From: Cupriavidus necator A5-1
GTDB lineage: Bacteria > Pseudomonadota > Gammaproteobacteria > Burkholderiales > Burkholderiaceae
Length of the DNA: 64,000 nucleotides
Direction of reading: 5' to 3'
NCBI RefSeq assembly: GCF_000744095.1
Contig: NZ_JQLI01000008.1
Coordinates: 124,001-188,000 of the forward strand
The translations under genes and the position numbers were made by a program. A model generated the notes under the pieces. It made no database searches, was not told the DNA's origin, and saw nothing but the letters and a program-made list of their open reading frames with translations. Positions 26,925 to 36,108 of the stretch are shown here, one piece after another (position 1 is the stretch's first letter; every line of letters starts with the position of its first letter).

Positions 26925-27875
26925 TCAGGCGTCGTCCAGCAGGTCGGCAAAGGCGGCGGCGGCGCGCCGCATCCATGCGCGCGCGCGTTCGGCCTCGGGC
27001 TGCAGGCGCGCGAAGCCGTGGGACATACCGCCGGCCTCGATGGTGATCACCGGGGCGTCATGGCGCACCAGGAAATCGGCATAGGCGAGGCCGTCGTCGC
27101 GCAGCACGTCGTGCGCGGCCACCACCACCACGGTCGCGGGCGGGCGCACCGGCGGCGCGGCCATCAGGTGCACGCGCGGGTCTGGGTGCGCGGCGCCCTG
27201 GGCCAGGGCCTCGGTGCCGATGAACTGGGTCCAGAACCACGCCATCTCGTCGCGCGTCAGGCCCGGGCCTTCGGCGAAAGCGCGGTAGCTTTCGGAACTG
27301 AGTACCGGCGCCGTCACCGGGTAGATCAGCAACTGGGCGTCGACCCGCACCGCGTCGCCCCCGTTTAGCTGCTGGGCGGCCTGCGCGGCCAGGTGGCCGC
27401 CGGCGCTGTCGCCCGCCACCGCCAGGAAGTCCGGTGCCAGGCCGAGCGCCTGGCGCTGGCCGGCGAGCCACAGCACCGCGTCGGCGGCGTCGTCGCTGGG
27501 TGCCGGGTAAGGGTGCTCCGGCGCGAGCCGGTAGTCGACGCTGGCTACCGCGCAGCCGGTATCGGCGGCCAGCAAGGCGGCCACGGTGTGGTGCGTCTGC
27601 ACCGAGCCGATCACCCAGCCGCCGCCATGGAAGTAGACGATCAGCCGCGGCGCCGCCACGCCTTGTGGGCGGAACAGCCGCGCCCCCAGTGTGCGGCCTG
27701 CCAGCGCGAGCTCCAGGTCCTGCACCGCGATGCCCTCCGGGTCCGGCAGCAGCGACGCGGCCGCGATCTCGGCAAAGCGGGCGCGGTGCGCGGGGATGTC
27801 GGCCGGGACCGGCTCCCCGGCGTAGCGGTCAGCGAGGCGGCGGTAGTAGGCGAGCAGTTGCGGATCGATGGCCAT
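26925..27875 (-). CDS. Alpha/beta hydrolase, hormone-sensitive-lipase-type esterase
   Basis: This 316-residue cytoplasmic esterase of the HSL (family IV) group has the oxyanion motif YFHGGGWVIGS, the nucleophile elbow VAGDSAGGHLA, an aspartate in the AAHDVLRDDG region and a histidine in GMSHGFARL. The cluster VDYRLAPEHPYPA is a hallmark of the family. Substrates are typically short-chain acyl esters. It sits downstream of the CoA-binding gene and about 85 bases upstream of hemE, all on the minus strand, but no functional link is apparent. Confidence 0.9.
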   Translation of the reverse strand: MAIDPQLLAYYRRLADRYAGEPVPADIPAHRARFAEIAAASLLPDPEGIAVQDLELALAGRTLGARLFRPQGVAAPRLIVYFHGGGWVIGSVQTHHTVAALLAADTGCAVASVDYRLAPEHPYPAPSDDAADAVLWLAGQRQALGLAPDFLAVAGDSAGGHLAAQAAQQLNGGDAVRVDAQLLIYPVTAPVLSSESYRAFAEGPGLTRDEMAWFWTQFIGTEALAQGAAHPDPRVHLMAAPPVRPPATVVVVAAHDVLRDDGLAYADFLVRHDAPVITIEAGGMSHGFARLQPEAERARAWMRRAAAAFADLLDDA

Positions 27876-27941
27876 GGTAGGTGGCGGGGGAAAATCGGTA
27901 AAAAGGTGGGACAGGATTGTGGATAACTTGCCCGGCTCGCT

Positions 27942-28382
27942 TCAGTCCAGGCCAAGCCGGCGTGTCAGCTCGATCTTGCTGCAGCAGTCCTGTACCGCCA
28001 GCAGGCCGGCGTCGGCGGCACGGCGCACGGCTTGGTCGTTGACGATGCCCAGTTGCAGCCAGACCCCGCGCGCGCCGATGGCGATGGCCTCGTCGACCAC
28101 GGGCGGCGTATCCTCGGCCCGGCGGAAGATATCGACCCACTCGATGGGTGCCCCCGCCGCAGCCGCAGCGTCGGCCGCTTCACGCAGCGTGGCGTAACAG
28201 GTCTCCCCCAGGATGCGCTCGCCGGCGTGGCGCGGATTGACCGGCACGATTCGGAAGCCGTGGCCCTGCAGGAATTCGGCCACTTCGTGACTGGGGCGCT
28301 CCGGACGGTCGGACAGGCCGACCACGGCCACGGTCTTCATCGCCAGCATGGCTTGTATCGCTTGCTGCATCTCGGGGGGCAT
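27942..28382 (-). CDS. CoA-binding (YccU-like) protein
   Basis: This 146-residue protein is a single Rossmann-like CoA-binding domain. The glycine-rich AVVGLSDRPERPSHEVAEFL motif is at about 18-37. FRIVPVNPRHAGERILG follows, and the end reads VQDCCSKIELTRRLGLD. It corresponds to the N-terminal domain of acetyl-CoA synthetase (ADP-forming) alpha chains but has no catalytic partner domain. The function of stand-alone members is not known. Confidence 0.88.
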   Translation of the reverse strand: MPPEMQQAIQAMLAMKTVAVVGLSDRPERPSHEVAEFLQGHGFRIVPVNPRHAGERILGETCYATLREAADAAAAAGAPIEWVDIFRRAEDTPPVVDEAIAIGARGVWLQLGIVNDQAVRRAADAGLLAVQDCCSKIELTRRLGLD

Positions 28383-29008
28383 TGCGTCTCCGGCATGTGG
28401 ACAAGTCGGCTAGCACCGGATGCGGCCGGCGTGGGCAGCATCGGGCACGACGTATCGAATCGTAACCGCGAATCGTCACGCAGGGGATGGTGCGAGATCG
28501 AACACGGAAAACCTGCCGGGATTGATAAGGTAGCTGCACGTTACGGCGTCGAACGTGGCGACAACGTGCAAAAATGTGGCGAACGCGCCGGATCTTGACA
28601 CCGCCAGCTTTCAACTTCTTGCAAAACGATACATTTTGTTACTGCCATGCCGGGGAGTTTCCCCCACAATGCATTGACACACCCGCTGTCCGGGTGCGGC
28701 GCCCCGGCAAACAAAGGCTGTGCAGACCTAAAGGGGCGTGGTGAAGAAAGCCTTTTTGTAGCAGTAACCCGATTTTCCGATCCAGCAAAGATGCCGCTGG
28801 ACCGGAGCACCAGGAAGACCGTTGCAGCGCGTGGCCTTTGCGGCCTGTGTGCGGATATTGAGTATCCGTTGCGCCTTGATTGTCGACCTGGACCGAACCC
28901 GTTCCTTCGAATTGACCCCTCGAAGGGATTTTCCCGTCCGCGCGGAGCCTCCCCGGCCCGCGCGCTTTTTTTTGTCCAGGCGAGTCGAAAGCATATCGCT
29001 GTGCCCAC
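28383..29008. other. Long intergenic region after the ATP synthase operon
   Basis: About 630 bases lie between the CoA-binding gene and the atp terminator. Open frames here lack ribosome-binding sites and protein-like content. Two small palindromic elements were seen: CACCCG/CGGGTG at 28680-28696 and AAAGGCT/AGCCTTT at 28713-28755 with a long loop. Neither is a clear terminator. A small RNA is possible but not supported by a good promoter. Confidence 0.35.
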
Positions 29009-29038
29009 AAAAAAGGCAGCCTCGCGGCTGCCTTTTTT
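29009..29038 (-). terminator. Rho-independent terminator of the atp operon
   Basis: A 12-base stem, AAAAAAGGCAGC (29009-29020) with its complement at 29027-29038 and a six-base loop, has T runs on both sides. It lies 46 bases beyond the atpC stop. Confidence 0.92.
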
Positions 29039-29084
29039 AAATGTCGCATCGAAAAAACAACAATGCGACGGTGCTGCTCTGTTC

Positions 29085-29501
29085 TTACTTCTTACGACGC
29101 AGGCGGGCGATGGCAGCCAGCTGTGCGGCGGCCACGGCCAGTTCGCTCTGGGCGCGGGCCAGGTCCAGGTCGCTGCTCCGGTTCTGCATCAGCTCCTCGG
29201 CTGCACGCTTGGCTTGCTGGGCCTTGGCTTCGTCCAGGTCGCCACCGCGGATGGCGGTGTCGGCCAGCACGGTGACGTGCTTGGGCTGGACTTCGAGAAT
29301 GCCGCCGGCAACGAACACGAACTCTTCGCTGCCGTCTTCCTTCTCGATCCGCACCGCACCCGGCTGGATGCGCGTGATCAGCGGCGTGTGACCCGGCAGG
29401 ATGCCCAGCTCACCCGACTCGCCCGGCAGCGCCACGAACTTCGCCTGGCCGGAGAAGATCGACGCTTCCGCGCTGACGACGTCTACAAGAATGGTTGCCA
29501 T
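29085..29501 (-). CDS. atpC: ATP synthase F1 epsilon subunit
   Basis: This 138-residue epsilon subunit forms part of the central stalk and can inhibit ATP hydrolysis. The N-terminal beta-sandwich begins ATILVDVVSAEASIFSGQAK and contains GELGILPGHTPLITRIQPG. The C-terminal two-helix hairpin runs from DLDEAKAQQAKRAAEELMQN to the end (IARLRRKK). The ATG at 29501 has GAAAGGATCTGAT ahead of it; longer starts are unlikely. It is the last gene of the operon and is followed by a terminator. Confidence 0.97.
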   Translation of the reverse strand: MATILVDVVSAEASIFSGQAKFVALPGESGELGILPGHTPLITRIQPGAVRIEKEDGSEEFVFVAGGILEVQPKHVTVLADTAIRGGDLDEAKAQQAKRAAEELMQNRSSDLDLARAQSELAVAAAQLAAIARLRRKK

Positions 29502-29598
29502 ATCAGATCCTTTCTCCAACACCTTCGCTTCAGACGGCCGGACGCACATGGCGGCCAGCCGTCACCCCTGCCGCGAGGCAGGAGCAACAAAGCAAGGC

Positions 29599-31002
29599 TT
29601 ACTGGAGCTTCTTGGCCTTTTCGAAGGCTTCGTCGATCGAGCCGACCATGTAGAACGCCTGCTCGGGCAGGTGATCGCACTCGCCTTCGACCAGCATCTT
29701 GAAGCCGCGGATGGTTTCCTTCAGCGGCACGTACTTGCCCGGCGAACCCGTGAACACTTCTGCCACGTGGAACGGTTGCGACAGGAAACGCTGGATCTTA
29801 CGGGCGCGGTTCACTGCCAGCTTGTCTTCCGGCGACAGTTCGTCCATGCCCAGAATCGCGATGATGTCGCGCAGTTCCTTGTAGCGCTGCAGGGTCTGCT
29901 GAATGCGGCGGGCCACCTCGTAGTGTTCCGTACCGACGATCTGCGGGTCCAGCTGGCGCGAGGTCGAGTCGAGCGGGTCGATGGCGGGGTAGATACCGAG
30001 CGCAGCGATGTCACGCGACAGCACCACGGTCGAGTCCAGGTGCAGGAAGGTGGTAGCAGGCGACGGGTCGGTCAAGTCATCCGCAGGCACGTACACGGCC
30101 TGGATCGACGTAATCGAGCCGGTCTTGGTCGAGGTAATACGCTCTTGCAGCTTACCCATTTCCTCGGCCAGCGTCGGCTGGTAGCCCACTGCGGAAGGCA
30201 TACGGCCCAGCAGCGCGGACACTTCGGTACCGGCCAGCGTGTAACGGTAGATGTTGTCTACGAAGAACAGGATGTCACGGCCTTCGTCACGGAAGCGCTC
30301 GGCCATGGTCAGGCCGGTCAGCGCCACGCGCAGACGGTTGCCCGGCGGCTCGTTCATCTGGCCGAACACCATGGCCACCTTGTCGAGCACGTTGGAGTCC
30401 TTCATTTCGTGGTAGAAGTCGTTCCCTTCACGGGTACGCTCGCCCACGCCGGCAAACACCGACAGACCGCTGTGCTGCTTGGCGATGTTGTTGATGAGCT
30501 CCATCATGTTGACGGTCTTGCCCACGCCTGCACCACCGAACAGACCCACCTTGCCGCCCTTTGCGAACGGGCAGACCAGGTCGATCACCTTGATGCCGGT
30601 TTCCAGCAGGTCAACCGACGGCGACAGTTCGTCGAACTTCGGGGCCTTCTGGTGGATCGCGCGCTTCTCGCTCGAATCGATCGGGCCGGCATCGTCGATG
30701 GGACGGCCGAGCACGTCCATGATGCGGCCCAGCGTGCCGATGCCCACCGGCACCGAGATCGGCGCACCGGTACTCTTCACGCTCATGCCGCGGCGCAGGC
30801 CGTCGGACGAACCGAGGGCAATGGTACGCACCACGCCGTCACCCAGCTGTTGCTGCACTTCGAAGGTCAGGCCCTTCTCGGCGAACGAGGCTTCGCTGCT
30901 GTCTTCCAGCACCAACGCGTCGTGCACCTTCGGCAGCGCGTCGCGGGGGAACTCGATGTCCACCACGGCGCCAATACACTGCACAATATTTCCGATACTC
31001 AT
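29599..31002 (-). CDS. atpD: ATP synthase F1 beta subunit
   Basis: This 467-residue protein is the catalytic nucleotide-binding subunit of the F1 sector. The Walker A motif GGAGVGKT is at residues 156-163. The GERTREGNDFYHEM segment carries the catalytic glutamate, the Walker B strand ends in DILFFVDNIYRYTLAG, and the conserved segment ALLGRMPSAVGYQPTLAEEM is intact. The C-terminal DELSPEDKLAVNRARKIQRF block and length match the family. It acts with alpha in the membrane-attached hexamer, making ATP from the proton gradient. Confidence 0.98.
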   Translation of the reverse strand: MSIGNIVQCIGAVVDIEFPRDALPKVHDALVLEDSSEASFAEKGLTFEVQQQLGDGVVRTIALGSSDGLRRGMSVKSTGAPISVPVGIGTLGRIMDVLGRPIDDAGPIDSSEKRAIHQKAPKFDELSPSVDLLETGIKVIDLVCPFAKGGKVGLFGGAGVGKTVNMMELINNIAKQHSGLSVFAGVGERTREGNDFYHEMKDSNVLDKVAMVFGQMNEPPGNRLRVALTGLTMAERFRDEGRDILFFVDNIYRYTLAGTEVSALLGRMPSAVGYQPTLAEEMGKLQERITSTKTGSITSIQAVYVPADDLTDPSPATTFLHLDSTVVLSRDIAALGIYPAIDPLDSTSRQLDPQIVGTEHYEVARRIQQTLQRYKELRDIIAILGMDELSPEDKLAVNRARKIQRFLSQPFHVAEVFTGSPGKYVPLKETIRGFKMLVEGECDHLPEQAFYMVGSIDEAFEKAKKLQ

Positions 31003-31035
31003 TTCGTATCTCCGATAGCTTGAATTCTTGACGCC

Positions 31036-31911
31036 TTAGACGGCTGCCGCACCGCCGACGATTTCCGACAGTTCCTTGGTGATCGCCGCCTGCCGGGTCT
31101 TGTTGTAGTCCAGCTGCAGTTCACCGATCACGTTCTTGGCGTTGTCGGATGCCGACTTCATGGCCACCATGCGCGCCGACTGCTCGGACGCCATGTTTTC
31201 GGCCACGGCCTGGAATATCAGTGCTTCGACATAACGGACCAACAGTTCTTCCACCACGGTCTGGGCGTCGGGCTCATAGATGTAATCCCACGAGTAGGCG
31301 CGCTTTTCCTCTTCGGTCTGGGCCAGCTTGTCGGCGGCGAGCGGCAGCAGCTGCTCGACCATCGGTTCCTGCTTCATCGTATTGATGAACTTGGTGTACG
31401 CCAGGTACACCGCATCGACTTCACCGTTGGCAAACGCGTCGAGCTGGACCTTGACCGCACCGATCAGCTTTTCCAGATGCGGGGTGTCTCCGAGCTGCAC
31501 CACATGCGAAACCACCTTGGCGCCGATACGGCCCAGGAACTGCATGCCCTTGGTACCGATGGCGGTCGCGTGCACGTCCACGCCGCGGCCTTGCAGGCTC
31601 TTCAGCTCGTTGGTGACCGCGCGCAGCACGTTCGTGTTCAGACCGCCGCACAGCCCCTTGTCGGTCGTGACCACGATCATGCCGACGCGCTTGACTTCGC
31701 GCTCCTGCATGAAAGGGTGCTTGAATTCGGGGTTGGCCGTAGCCAGGTGCGCCGCGACGTTGCGTACTTTCTCGGCATAGGGACGGGCAGTGCGCATCCG
31801 CTCCTGCGCCTTGCGCATCTTGGACGCGGCGACCATCTCCATCGCCTTGGTGATCTTGCGCGTGTTTTGCACGCTCTTGATCTTGGTTCGAATCTCTTTC
31901 GTTCCGGCCAT
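31036..31911 (-). CDS. atpG: ATP synthase F1 gamma subunit
   Basis: This 291-residue gamma subunit is the rotating shaft in the F1 hexamer. The N-terminal helix contains KEIRTKIKSVQNTRKITKAM and EMVAASKMRKAQERM. The conserved TDKGLCGGLNTN segment follows at about 82-93. The C-terminal helix SDNAKNVIGELQLDYNKTRQ, followed by AAITKELSEIVGGAAAV, is the part that enters the hexamer core. Its place between atpA and atpD is standard. Confidence 0.98.
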   Translation of the reverse strand: MAGTKEIRTKIKSVQNTRKITKAMEMVAASKMRKAQERMRTARPYAEKVRNVAAHLATANPEFKHPFMQEREVKRVGMIVVTTDKGLCGGLNTNVLRAVTNELKSLQGRGVDVHATAIGTKGMQFLGRIGAKVVSHVVQLGDTPHLEKLIGAVKVQLDAFANGEVDAVYLAYTKFINTMKQEPMVEQLLPLAADKLAQTEEEKRAYSWDYIYEPDAQTVVEELLVRYVEALIFQAVAENMASEQSARMVAMKSASDNAKNVIGELQLDYNKTRQAAITKELSEIVGGAAAV

Positions 31912-31984
31912 ATCTTCCTCTCCATCCGCACCATCGCCGCGCCGGCATCAGCAGGCGCGGCGGCGGTGTCGGGGAATCTCGCGG

Positions 31985-33526
31985 TTAGAACGCGGCGGAC
32001 TTCCTGAAATCCTCGATCGCGGCACGCAGGGCGGGCTCATCTTCCTTCGAAAGCTGCTTCGAGTCTTCGATGCGGTTGACGAGGTCGGCGAACTTGGTCT
32101 TCAGGTGGTCGTGCAGGCCCTTCTCGAACGGCAGAATGTCCTTCACTTCCACGTTGTCGAGGAAGCCATTGTTGGCGGCGAACAGCGATGCTGCCAGCTG
32201 CCACACCTGCTGCGGCTGGTATTGCGGCTGCTTGAGCAGTTCGGTCACGCGGCGGCCGCGCTCGAGCTGCTTGCGGGTGGCATCGTCCAGGTCCGAAGCG
32301 AACTGCGCGAACGCAGCCAGTTCACGGTACTGGGCCAGGTCGGTACGGATACCACCGGACAGGCTCTTGATCGCCTTGGTCTGGGCGGCACCACCCACGC
32401 GCGACACCGAGATACCGGCATTGATAGCGGGACGGATACCGGCGTTGAACAGGTCGGTTTCCAGGAAGATCTGACCGTCGGTAATCGAGATCACGTTGGT
32501 CGGAACGAATGCGGACACGTCGCCGGCCTGCGTTTCGATCACCGGCAGCGCGGTCAGCGAACCCGTCTGGCCCTTGACCGCGCCGTTGGTGAACTTCTCG
32601 ACGTAGTCGGCGTTCACGCGGGCAGCGCGCTCCAGCAGGCGCGAGTGCAGGTAGAACACGTCGCCGGGGTAGGCTTCGCGGCCCGGCGGGCGGCGCAGCA
32701 GCAGCGACACCTGGCGATAGGCCCAGGCTTGCTTGGTCAGGTCGTCGTAGACGATCAGCGCGTCTTCACCGCGGTCGCGGAAGTATTCGCCCATCGTGCA
32801 GCCGGCGTAGGCAGCCAGGTACTGCATGGCGGCCGAATCCGAAGCGGCGGCGGCCACGACGACGGTGTATTCCATCGCGCCGTGCTCTTCCAGCTTGCGC
32901 ACCACGTTGGAGATCGTCGAAGCCTTCTGGCCAATGGCGACGTACACGCAGTACATGCCCTTGCCCTTCTGGTTGATGATCGTGTCGACGGCCACGGCGG
33001 TCTTGCCGGTCTGGCGGTCGCCAATGATCAGCTCACGCTGGCCACGGCCGATCGGCACCATTGAGTCGATCGACTTCAGGCCGGTCTGCACCGGCTGGCT
33101 CACCGACTGACGCGCGATCACGCCCGGGGCGACCTTCTCGATCACGTCCGTTTCCTTGGCGTTGATCGGGCCCTTGCCGTCGATCGGCTGGCCCAGCGTG
33201 TTGACCACGCGGCCCAGCAGTTCCTTGCCTACCGGCACTTCCAGAATGCGGCCGGTGCACTTGACCGTGTCGCCTTCGGAAATGTGTTCGTAGTCACCCA
33301 GCACCACGGTGCCGACCGAGTCGCGCTCGAGGTTCAGCGCGAGGCCGAAGGTGTTGCCGGGGAATTCCAGCATCTCGCCCTGCATCACGCCAGACAGGCC
33401 ATGCACGCGGCAGATGCCATCGGTCACGGAAATCACCGTGCCGGTGTTGCGCACTTCAGCTTCAGCGCCAAGGCCCGAGATGCGGGTCTTGATCAGCTCG
33501 CTGATTTCTGAGGGGTTCAGTTGCAT
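31985..33526 (-). CDS. atpA: ATP synthase F1 alpha subunit
   Basis: This 513-residue non-catalytic nucleotide-binding subunit has a Walker A motif GDRQTGKT at about 169-176. The arginine-finger region is contained in the NAGISVSRVGGAAQ segment, and the DDLTKQAWAYRQVSLLLRRP block is present. The ATG at 33526 is preferred over an in-frame GTG three bases earlier because AGGAG lies seven bases upstream of it. It alternates with beta in the F1 hexamer and contacts the delta subunit. Confidence 0.98.
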   Translation of the reverse strand: MQLNPSEISELIKTRISGLGAEAEVRNTGTVISVTDGICRVHGLSGVMQGEMLEFPGNTFGLALNLERDSVGTVVLGDYEHISEGDTVKCTGRILEVPVGKELLGRVVNTLGQPIDGKGPINAKETDVIEKVAPGVIARQSVSQPVQTGLKSIDSMVPIGRGQRELIIGDRQTGKTAVAVDTIINQKGKGMYCVYVAIGQKASTISNVVRKLEEHGAMEYTVVVAAAASDSAAMQYLAAYAGCTMGEYFRDRGEDALIVYDDLTKQAWAYRQVSLLLRRPPGREAYPGDVFYLHSRLLERAARVNADYVEKFTNGAVKGQTGSLTALPVIETQAGDVSAFVPTNVISITDGQIFLETDLFNAGIRPAINAGISVSRVGGAAQTKAIKSLSGGIRTDLAQYRELAAFAQFASDLDDATRKQLERGRRVTELLKQPQYQPQQVWQLAASLFAANNGFLDNVEVKDILPFEKGLHDHLKTKFADLVNRIEDSKQLSKEDEPALRAAIEDFRKSAAF

Positions 33527-33565
33527 CACAATGCTCCTAATTCTTCAATCCGTCGGCCGGGGCGG

Positions 33566-34108
33566 TCAGGCGGTCAGCGTGGCTTGCATGGCAGCCAGGC
33601 GCGAACGCACGGAAGTGTCGAGCACTTCGTCGCCGACCTTGACGCTCACGCCGCCGATCAGGGACGGGTCCACCGCCACCTTCGCGTACAGCTTGCGGCC
33701 GAACTTGCGTTCGAGTGCAGCGACCAGGTCGTTCAACTGCGGACCTTCCAGCGGGAATGCGCTGGTGATCTCGACATCCGACGACCCCTCGCGGGCGTTC
33801 TTGAGCACATGGAACTGCTCGGCGATTTCCGGCATCACCGTCAGGCGGCCGTTATCCACCAGCAGCCTGACGAAGCGGCGAGCCTCGTCATTCAGCGGGG
33901 ACTTCTGCACCGACAGGAACAGTTCGGCCAGCTTTTCGCCGGGAACGTTCGGATCGCCGGCGATCGCCTTCATGTCGGGATTGGCGGCAACCTGCCCCAT
34001 TTCCGACACCAGTTCGGACCATGCACCCAGATTGCCTGCGCTCGACTCGCTGGCGACGCGGAACAGCGCCTCAGCGTAGGGACGGGCAATGGTTGCGGTT
34101 TCTGCCAT
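33566..34108 (-). CDS. atpH: ATP synthase F1 delta subunit
   Basis: This 180-residue delta subunit connects the top of F1 to the b-subunit stator. The N-terminal helical domain begins TIARPYAEALFRVASESSAG and contains NDEARRFVRLLVDNGRL. The C-terminal part contains KFGRKLYAKVAVDPSLIGG and VSVKVGDEVLDTSVRSRL, conserved in the family. It is followed by atpA at 36 bases and preceded by atpF with a two-base gap. Confidence 0.97.
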   Translation of the reverse strand: MAETATIARPYAEALFRVASESSAGNLGAWSELVSEMGQVAANPDMKAIAGDPNVPGEKLAELFLSVQKSPLNDEARRFVRLLVDNGRLTVMPEIAEQFHVLKNAREGSSDVEITSAFPLEGPQLNDLVAALERKFGRKLYAKVAVDPSLIGGVSVKVGDEVLDTSVRSRLAAMQATLTA

Positions 34109-34110
34109 GA

Positions 34111-34581
34111 TTAGAGCTCAGCCTTGAGTTGATTGAGCAGGTCGGCGTGGACCTGCGCGTTCACTTCACGCTTGAGGATCTGCTCGGCACCCTTGACGGC
34201 CAGCACGGCAACCTGGTCGCGCAGGGATTCGCGCGCGCGGGTAACCTGTTGATCGGCTTCGGCCTTGGCCTGGGCAATGATGCGTGCGGCTTCTGCCTGG
34301 GCGTGCTGCTTGATCTCGTCTGCCGTCAGCTGGGCGCGCTTCTCGGCGTCAGCGACGCGTTGGGCACCTTCGGTGCGGGCTTCGGCCAGGGCCTGGTCCA
34401 CACGCTTGTTGGCGAGTTCGAGCTCGGCCTTGCCCTTCTCGGCAGCGGCGAGGCCATCGGCGATCTTCGTTGCGCGTTCGTCGAGCGCCTTCACCAGCGG
34501 CGGCCAAATGAATTTGGCAACAACCCACCACAGGATGAAGAACACGACCATCTGCGCAAAAAACGTTGCGTTCAGATTCAT
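34111..34581 (-). CDS. atpF: ATP synthase Fo b subunit
   Basis: This 156-residue stator subunit has one N-terminal membrane helix (FFAQMVVFFILWWVVAKFIW, 7-26). A long charged alpha-helix rich in Ala, Glu, Lys and Arg follows, dimerises as a coiled coil and reaches F1. Its start is 99 bases after atpE and its stop two bases before atpH, in normal operon order. Length equals that of E. coli AtpF. Confidence 0.97.
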   Translation of the reverse strand: MNLNATFFAQMVVFFILWWVVAKFIWPPLVKALDERATKIADGLAAAEKGKAELELANKRVDQALAEARTEGAQRVADAEKRAQLTADEIKQHAQAEAARIIAQAKAEADQQVTRARESLRDQVAVLAVKGAEQILKREVNAQVHADLLNQLKAEL

Positions 34582-34680
34582 GGTGTGTTCCTTTCGGTAA
34601 TCAAACTACAGATAAATGCACAAAAGGCGGCCAGGCTGGTGGCCCGCGCCGCCCGTCAGCATCATGCAGACCGAAAAGAA

Positions 34681-34947
34681 TTACTTGATGACAGCCAGCA
34701 GCGGGTTGGCGAAGGCGAACAGCATTGCAACACCCACGCCGATCAGGAATGCCGCGTCGATCAGGCCAGCCAGCAGGAACATCTTGGTTTGCAGCGGGTT
34801 CATCAGCTCAGGCTGACGTGCGCAGGCTTCGATGTACTTGCCACCCATCAGGGCGATACCCAGGCAGGCGCCGATAGCGCCCAGGCCGATGATGATGCCG
34901 ATACCGATGGCGGTCAGACCCTGGATGTTGGCGAGAAATGCTTGCAT
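34681..34947 (-). CDS. atpE: ATP synthase Fo c subunit
   Basis: This 88-residue proteolipid is two membrane helices joined by the polar loop ACARQPELMNP. The proton-carrying carboxylate is Asp64 in AGLIDAAFLIGVG, aligned with E. coli D61, and the glycine-rich first helix IGIGIIIGLGAIGACLGIAL packs the ring. AAAGGAG precedes the ATG. Upstream is a U-rich repeat in the mRNA that may raise translation, fitting the high copy number of c in the rotor. Confidence 0.98.
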   Translation of the reverse strand: MQAFLANIQGLTAIGIGIIIGLGAIGACLGIALMGGKYIEACARQPELMNPLQTKMFLLAGLIDAAFLIGVGVAMLFAFANPLLAVIK

Positions 34948-34976
34948 GATGACTCCTTTAATTTAGAGAGACTTAG

Positions 34977-35003
34977 AACCAAAAAACCAAAAAACCAAAA
35001 ACC
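34977..35003 (-). repeat. AACCAAAAAA tandem repeat between atpB and atpE
   Basis: About three and a half units of AACCAAAA(AA) lie directly after the atpB stop. In the mRNA they read as GGUUUUUU units located 30-56 bases upstream of the atpE start. They may act as a ribosomal protein S1-binding enhancer, as U-rich sequence does upstream of atpE in E. coli. Confidence 0.6.
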
Positions 35004-35008
35004 GGAAA

Positions 35009-35875
35009 TCAGTGGTGATCGTGAGCCTGGCCGATGTACACGAGCGTCAGCATCATGAAAATGAAGGCCTGGAGCAGGACGATCAGGATGTGGAAGATCG
35101 CCCAGACTGCGCCGGCCAGCACGTGACCGACAAAACCCAGCGCGGACAGGTCGGCGCTGAACGTCCAGATGGAACCCAGCAGCGCGATCAGCAGGAACAC
35201 GAGTTCGCCGGCGTACATGTTGCCGAACAACCGCATGCCGAGCGAAACGGCCTTGGCCAGGAATTCGATAAGGTTCAGGACCAGGTTGAACGGGGCCAGG
35301 TACCACTTGGCGCCGAACGGGGCCGAGAACAGCTCGTGCATGAAGCCGCCCGTGCCCTTGATCTTGAAGCTGTAGTAGATCATCAGCACCAGCACCGAGC
35401 ACGACATGCCCAGGGTGCCGTTCAGGTCGGCCGTGGCCACTGCGCGGTGGTGGGGGATATGCAGGTGGAAGATGCCGAGGACGTGATTCAGGCCGTTGAC
35501 CCAGTCCACCGGGATCAGGTCGATCGCGTTCATCATGGTGATCCAGCAGAACACCATCAGCGCCAGCGGCGCGATCCACGAACGGTCGCCATGGATGATG
35601 CCCTTGGCCTGGTCGTCGACCATCTCGACGATCATCTCGACGAAGGCCTGGAAGCGGCCCGGCACGCCGGCGGTGACGCGGCGCGCGGCAAAGTACAGGA
35701 CCAGCAAGGCGATGGCGCCGCACAGGACGGACCAGAACACCGTGTCGTAGTTGATCACGGAGAAATCGACCACCGACGCCTGCTTGCCGCCGACCGAGTT
35801 CAAGTTCTGCAAGTGTTCGGCGATATAGCCGGAGGGTGTCAGCGCGTGTTCGGCGCCTTGGGTAGCATCAGACAT
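35009..35875 (-). CDS. atpB: ATP synthase Fo a subunit
   Basis: This 288-residue integral membrane subunit forms the proton half-channels against the c-ring. It has five to six membrane segments. The essential arginine sits in VSLGMRLFGNMYAGELVF, and the C-terminal helix FHILIVLLQAFIFMMLTLVY is followed by IGQAHDHH. The N-terminal polar segment (SDATQGAEHALTPSGYIAEH) is as in other betaproteobacteria. The ATG at 35875 is chosen to fit the family; its ribosome-binding site is weak, so translational coupling or a leader effect is possible. atpI ends 233 bases upstream. Confidence 0.96.
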   Translation of the reverse strand: MSDATQGAEHALTPSGYIAEHLQNLNSVGGKQASVVDFSVINYDTVFWSVLCGAIALLVLYFAARRVTAGVPGRFQAFVEMIVEMVDDQAKGIIHGDRSWIAPLALMVFCWITMMNAIDLIPVDWVNGLNHVLGIFHLHIPHHRAVATADLNGTLGMSCSVLVLMIYYSFKIKGTGGFMHELFSAPFGAKWYLAPFNLVLNLIEFLAKAVSLGMRLFGNMYAGELVFLLIALLGSIWTFSADLSALGFVGHVLAGAVWAIFHILIVLLQAFIFMMLTLVYIGQAHDHH

Positions 35876-36108
35876 GTCGATACGAACGGTATATTGCGAA
35901 ATCTTCAGGCCGTGCGCCGCCACTCTGTGGCCAACGCCCGGTACGCGTCTTGCATCGCCTTCGGCGGATTCGCCGGTCACCGCGATGCAAGCGGGGTCCA
36001 ACCTTGGCCGTGTCCGGTGTCACCACTGTGAAACCGTCACGGGAAACTCTTGATATTCCGTCTTGGTGCCCCACTTCCCGAGGAAGCACCGTCTTCGAGC
36101 GGCCGGCC

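Noticed and set aside
28680..28755. Possible small RNA or riboswitch after the atp operon
   Set aside because: Two weak palindromes are present, but no promoter and no terminator in the right place, so I do not call an RNA gene.
28541..29008. A 155-codon minus-strand frame after the atp operon
   Set aside because: It has no ribosome-binding site and reads as random text. The atp terminator lies at its start.
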